Source: Parasporobacterium paucivorans DSM 15970
GTDB taxonomy: Bacteria > Bacillota > Clostridia > Lachnospirales > Lachnospiraceae
Reading direction: 5' to 3'
Assembly (NCBI RefSeq): GCF_900141895.1
Contig: NZ_FQYT01000019.1
Coordinates: 1-60,436 of the forward strand
DNA: 60,436 nt
Under the pieces are notes generated by a model, which did not search any database, was not told the DNA's origin, and worked only from the letters and a program-made list of their open reading frames with translations. Made by a program: the position numbers and the translations under genes. Positions 59,680 to 60,436 of the stretch are shown one piece after another (the first letter of the stretch is position 1; each line of letters starts with the position of its first letter).

Positions 59680-60093
59680 ATGGAAAATACGTTAAAAAAC
59701 TATATCATTGTTGGTGCCTCAAACGAAGAGGAAGCTGTTGCGACAGACAAGATTCATGAAATATTGGACGGTCTTGGAAATGAATCCTTTAAGGAGGTCT
59801 TCTTTTTCAGCACGGCTGAAGAAATTGAAGGTTATGCGGAGCGGGAACCCTTTATCCAGGCGATGGTCGGGATTTCCAAGGCAACCTTAAAGAGCATTGC
59901 AAAAAAGAAAAAAGAATTTAATCATCTTATCATCAATGCAGTCAGCGGGGAAACGGACCTGTTTTTATGGGGCATAGACATTGCAATCGAGGGAGAAGAA
60001 CTGTCTTACGGTTTTGTTGATTGGGCAAATGACGGAAATTCCTTTAAATTCGATGGATCAGGCAGTGTGAATTTTCTGGGGACAAATAATTAG
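59680..60093 (+). CDS. Hypothetical 137-residue protein
   Basis: The start is ATG 59680 (GAGGAG 8 bases upstream). A far longer frame from 59398 overlaps mgsA and is rejected. The acidic soluble protein has alternating strands and helices: TLKNYIIVGASNEEEAVA, FKEVFFFSTAEEIEGY, IQAMVGISKATLKSIAKKKK, LIINAVSGETDLFLWGID and a final strand pair. The layout suggests a small alpha/beta sandwich, but I recognise no family. A TATAAT-like box (GCTATAATAAC, about 59644-59654) precedes it. A strong terminator follows. Confidence 0.55.
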   Translation: MENTLKNYIIVGASNEEEAVATDKIHEILDGLGNESFKEVFFFSTAEEIEGYAEREPFIQAMVGISKATLKSIAKKKKEFNHLIINAVSGETDLFLWGIDIAIEGEELSYGFVDWANDGNSFKFDGSGSVNFLGTNN

Positions 60094-60103
60094 GGCAGCT
60101 TAT

Positions 60104-60137
60104 TGCCTGTCAGCTTACGGCTGGCAGGCATTTTTTT
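60104..60137 (+). terminator. Strong rho-independent terminator
   Basis: TGCCTGTCAGC (60104-60114) pairs with GCTGGCAGGCA (60120-60130) with one wobble, followed by seven T. It is also the landing site of the group IIC intron that follows. Confidence 0.95.
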
Positions 60138-60139
60138 GT

Positions 60140-60436
60140 GTGTGCCCAGCATGGGCACAATCTTAAGGGTTAAAGTCCCTAGTCTGCCCTAGTAGTGGGA
60201 AAGACATAGCCTAAGACAAGGGTGTCGTGAGCGATTGCGAATCTGAAGGAAGTCCGTGGGCAAATCTCTGGTCTGACGAACAGAAATCATATCAGGCAAT
60301 TATTATGGATAAGGCTGCACAACAAGTTGAAGTCCAATAACTACTCGGGAAATAATAATTGTAAATATGGCAGATACATGGAGAGGAAGATTGTGCTCTT
60401 ACCTGGGGAGGTCTCATGGACGTGACAAGAAGGATA
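60140..60436 (+). mobile_element. Group IIC intron, 5' portion (continues past window end)
   Basis: Right after the terminator T tract the sequence begins GTGTGCCCAGCATGGGCACA, the 5' consensus GUGUG-CCC of bacterial class C introns. Then come domain I landmarks: GGGTTAAAGTCCCTAG, CCTAAGACAAGGGTGTCGTG, AATCTGAAGGAAGTCCGTGG and CTGACGAACAGAAATCAT, later TTACCTGGGGAGGTCTC. This order matches the Oceanobacillus-type IIC ribozyme. Class C introns insert downstream of terminator hairpins, exactly as here. The reverse transcriptase gene and 3' end lie outside the window. Confidence 0.9.

Noticed and set aside
59398-60093. 231-residue version of the last gene
   Set aside because: It would overlap mgsA by 50 bases. 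The first 94 residues are low-complexity, and a proper ribosome binding site exists at 59680.
1-60436. CRISPR array
   Set aside because: No regularly spaced repeats of 25-37 bases with unique spacers were noticed by eye on either strand.

Overview
The window looks like a chromosomal segment of an anaerobic, low-to-moderate GC Firmicute of the Clostridia class. The evidence is strong AGGAGG-type ribosome binding sites, occasional TTG/GTG starts, a nickel carbon monoxide dehydrogenase operon, a Gram-positive type IV pilus locus and Ktr-type potassium uptake. No rRNA or complete tRNA is present, so the genus cannot be fixed from the sequence alone.

Layout. (1) 1-7.5 kb is the worn end of an integrative element. 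It has an IS21 remnant (istB 3' end plus terminal repeats), a P-loop replication ATPase, small DNA-binding and unknown proteins, a complete tyrosine integrase, several orphan small genes and a broken recombinase tail. It closes at a 3' half of a tRNA-Lys gene (7413-7454). (2) 7.5-15.9 kb is a detoxification/signalling block: a PhnA-like protein, a MarR-controlled MFS exporter, a TetR-controlled YhgE/Pip protein, a second tRNA-Lys 3' fragment (13793-13826), a GAF-PAS-GGDEF diguanylate cyclase and decayed sequence. (3) 15.98-32.9 kb is one type IV pilus locus: pilC, pilM, pilN, pilO, a PilX-like protein, two minor pilins, pilA, pilD, pilB and pilT. It is interrupted by a frameshifted Xer-type recombinase with a two-repeat partner protein and an IS66 relic. 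It also holds an unrecognised pair: a 794-residue membrane-anchored coiled-coil protein and a 423-residue partner. A convergent GHKL ATPase follows pilT. (4) 35-38.6 kb carries the oxidative pentose phosphate genes gnd and zwf and a cyclase-family hydrolase.

(5) 38.6-46.6 kb is a CO dehydrogenase region. cooF-cooS-cooC and an FAD/NAD(P) oxidoreductase form one operon. Nearby are a PocR-AraC regulator with an unusual cysteine cluster, a NifX-like protein, a SemiSWEET-like protein and a DMT permease with a very His-rich tail. The cooF and araC-type promoters share 20-bp-spaced TGACA repeats, which suggests one regulator controls both. (6) 46.6-53.7 kb holds mostly housekeeping genes: a DEAD-box helicase, a YgjP-like metallopeptidase, a MoaE-like protein, a nitroreductase, a formate/nitrite channel and Kup. 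(7) 53.8-60.1 kb is potassium homeostasis: a 32-residue single-span protein upstream of kup, ktrB-ktrA, a KdpD-type kinase lacking its usual N-terminal sensor domain, a KdpE-type regulator, then mgsA and an unknown gene. (8) The window ends inside a group IIC intron that starts directly after a rho-independent terminator.

The pilus genes form a complete build/retract machine: PilB extension ATPase, PilT retraction ATPase, PilC platform, PilMNO alignment complex, PilD peptidase and pilins. The neighbouring diguanylate cyclase may influence it. The best candidates for undescribed biology are the coiled-coil/423-residue pair inside the pilus locus, the repeat-linked CO dehydrogenase regulon with its cysteine-rich regulator, and the Xer-like recombinase with its duplicated-domain partner. 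No CRISPR array was seen.
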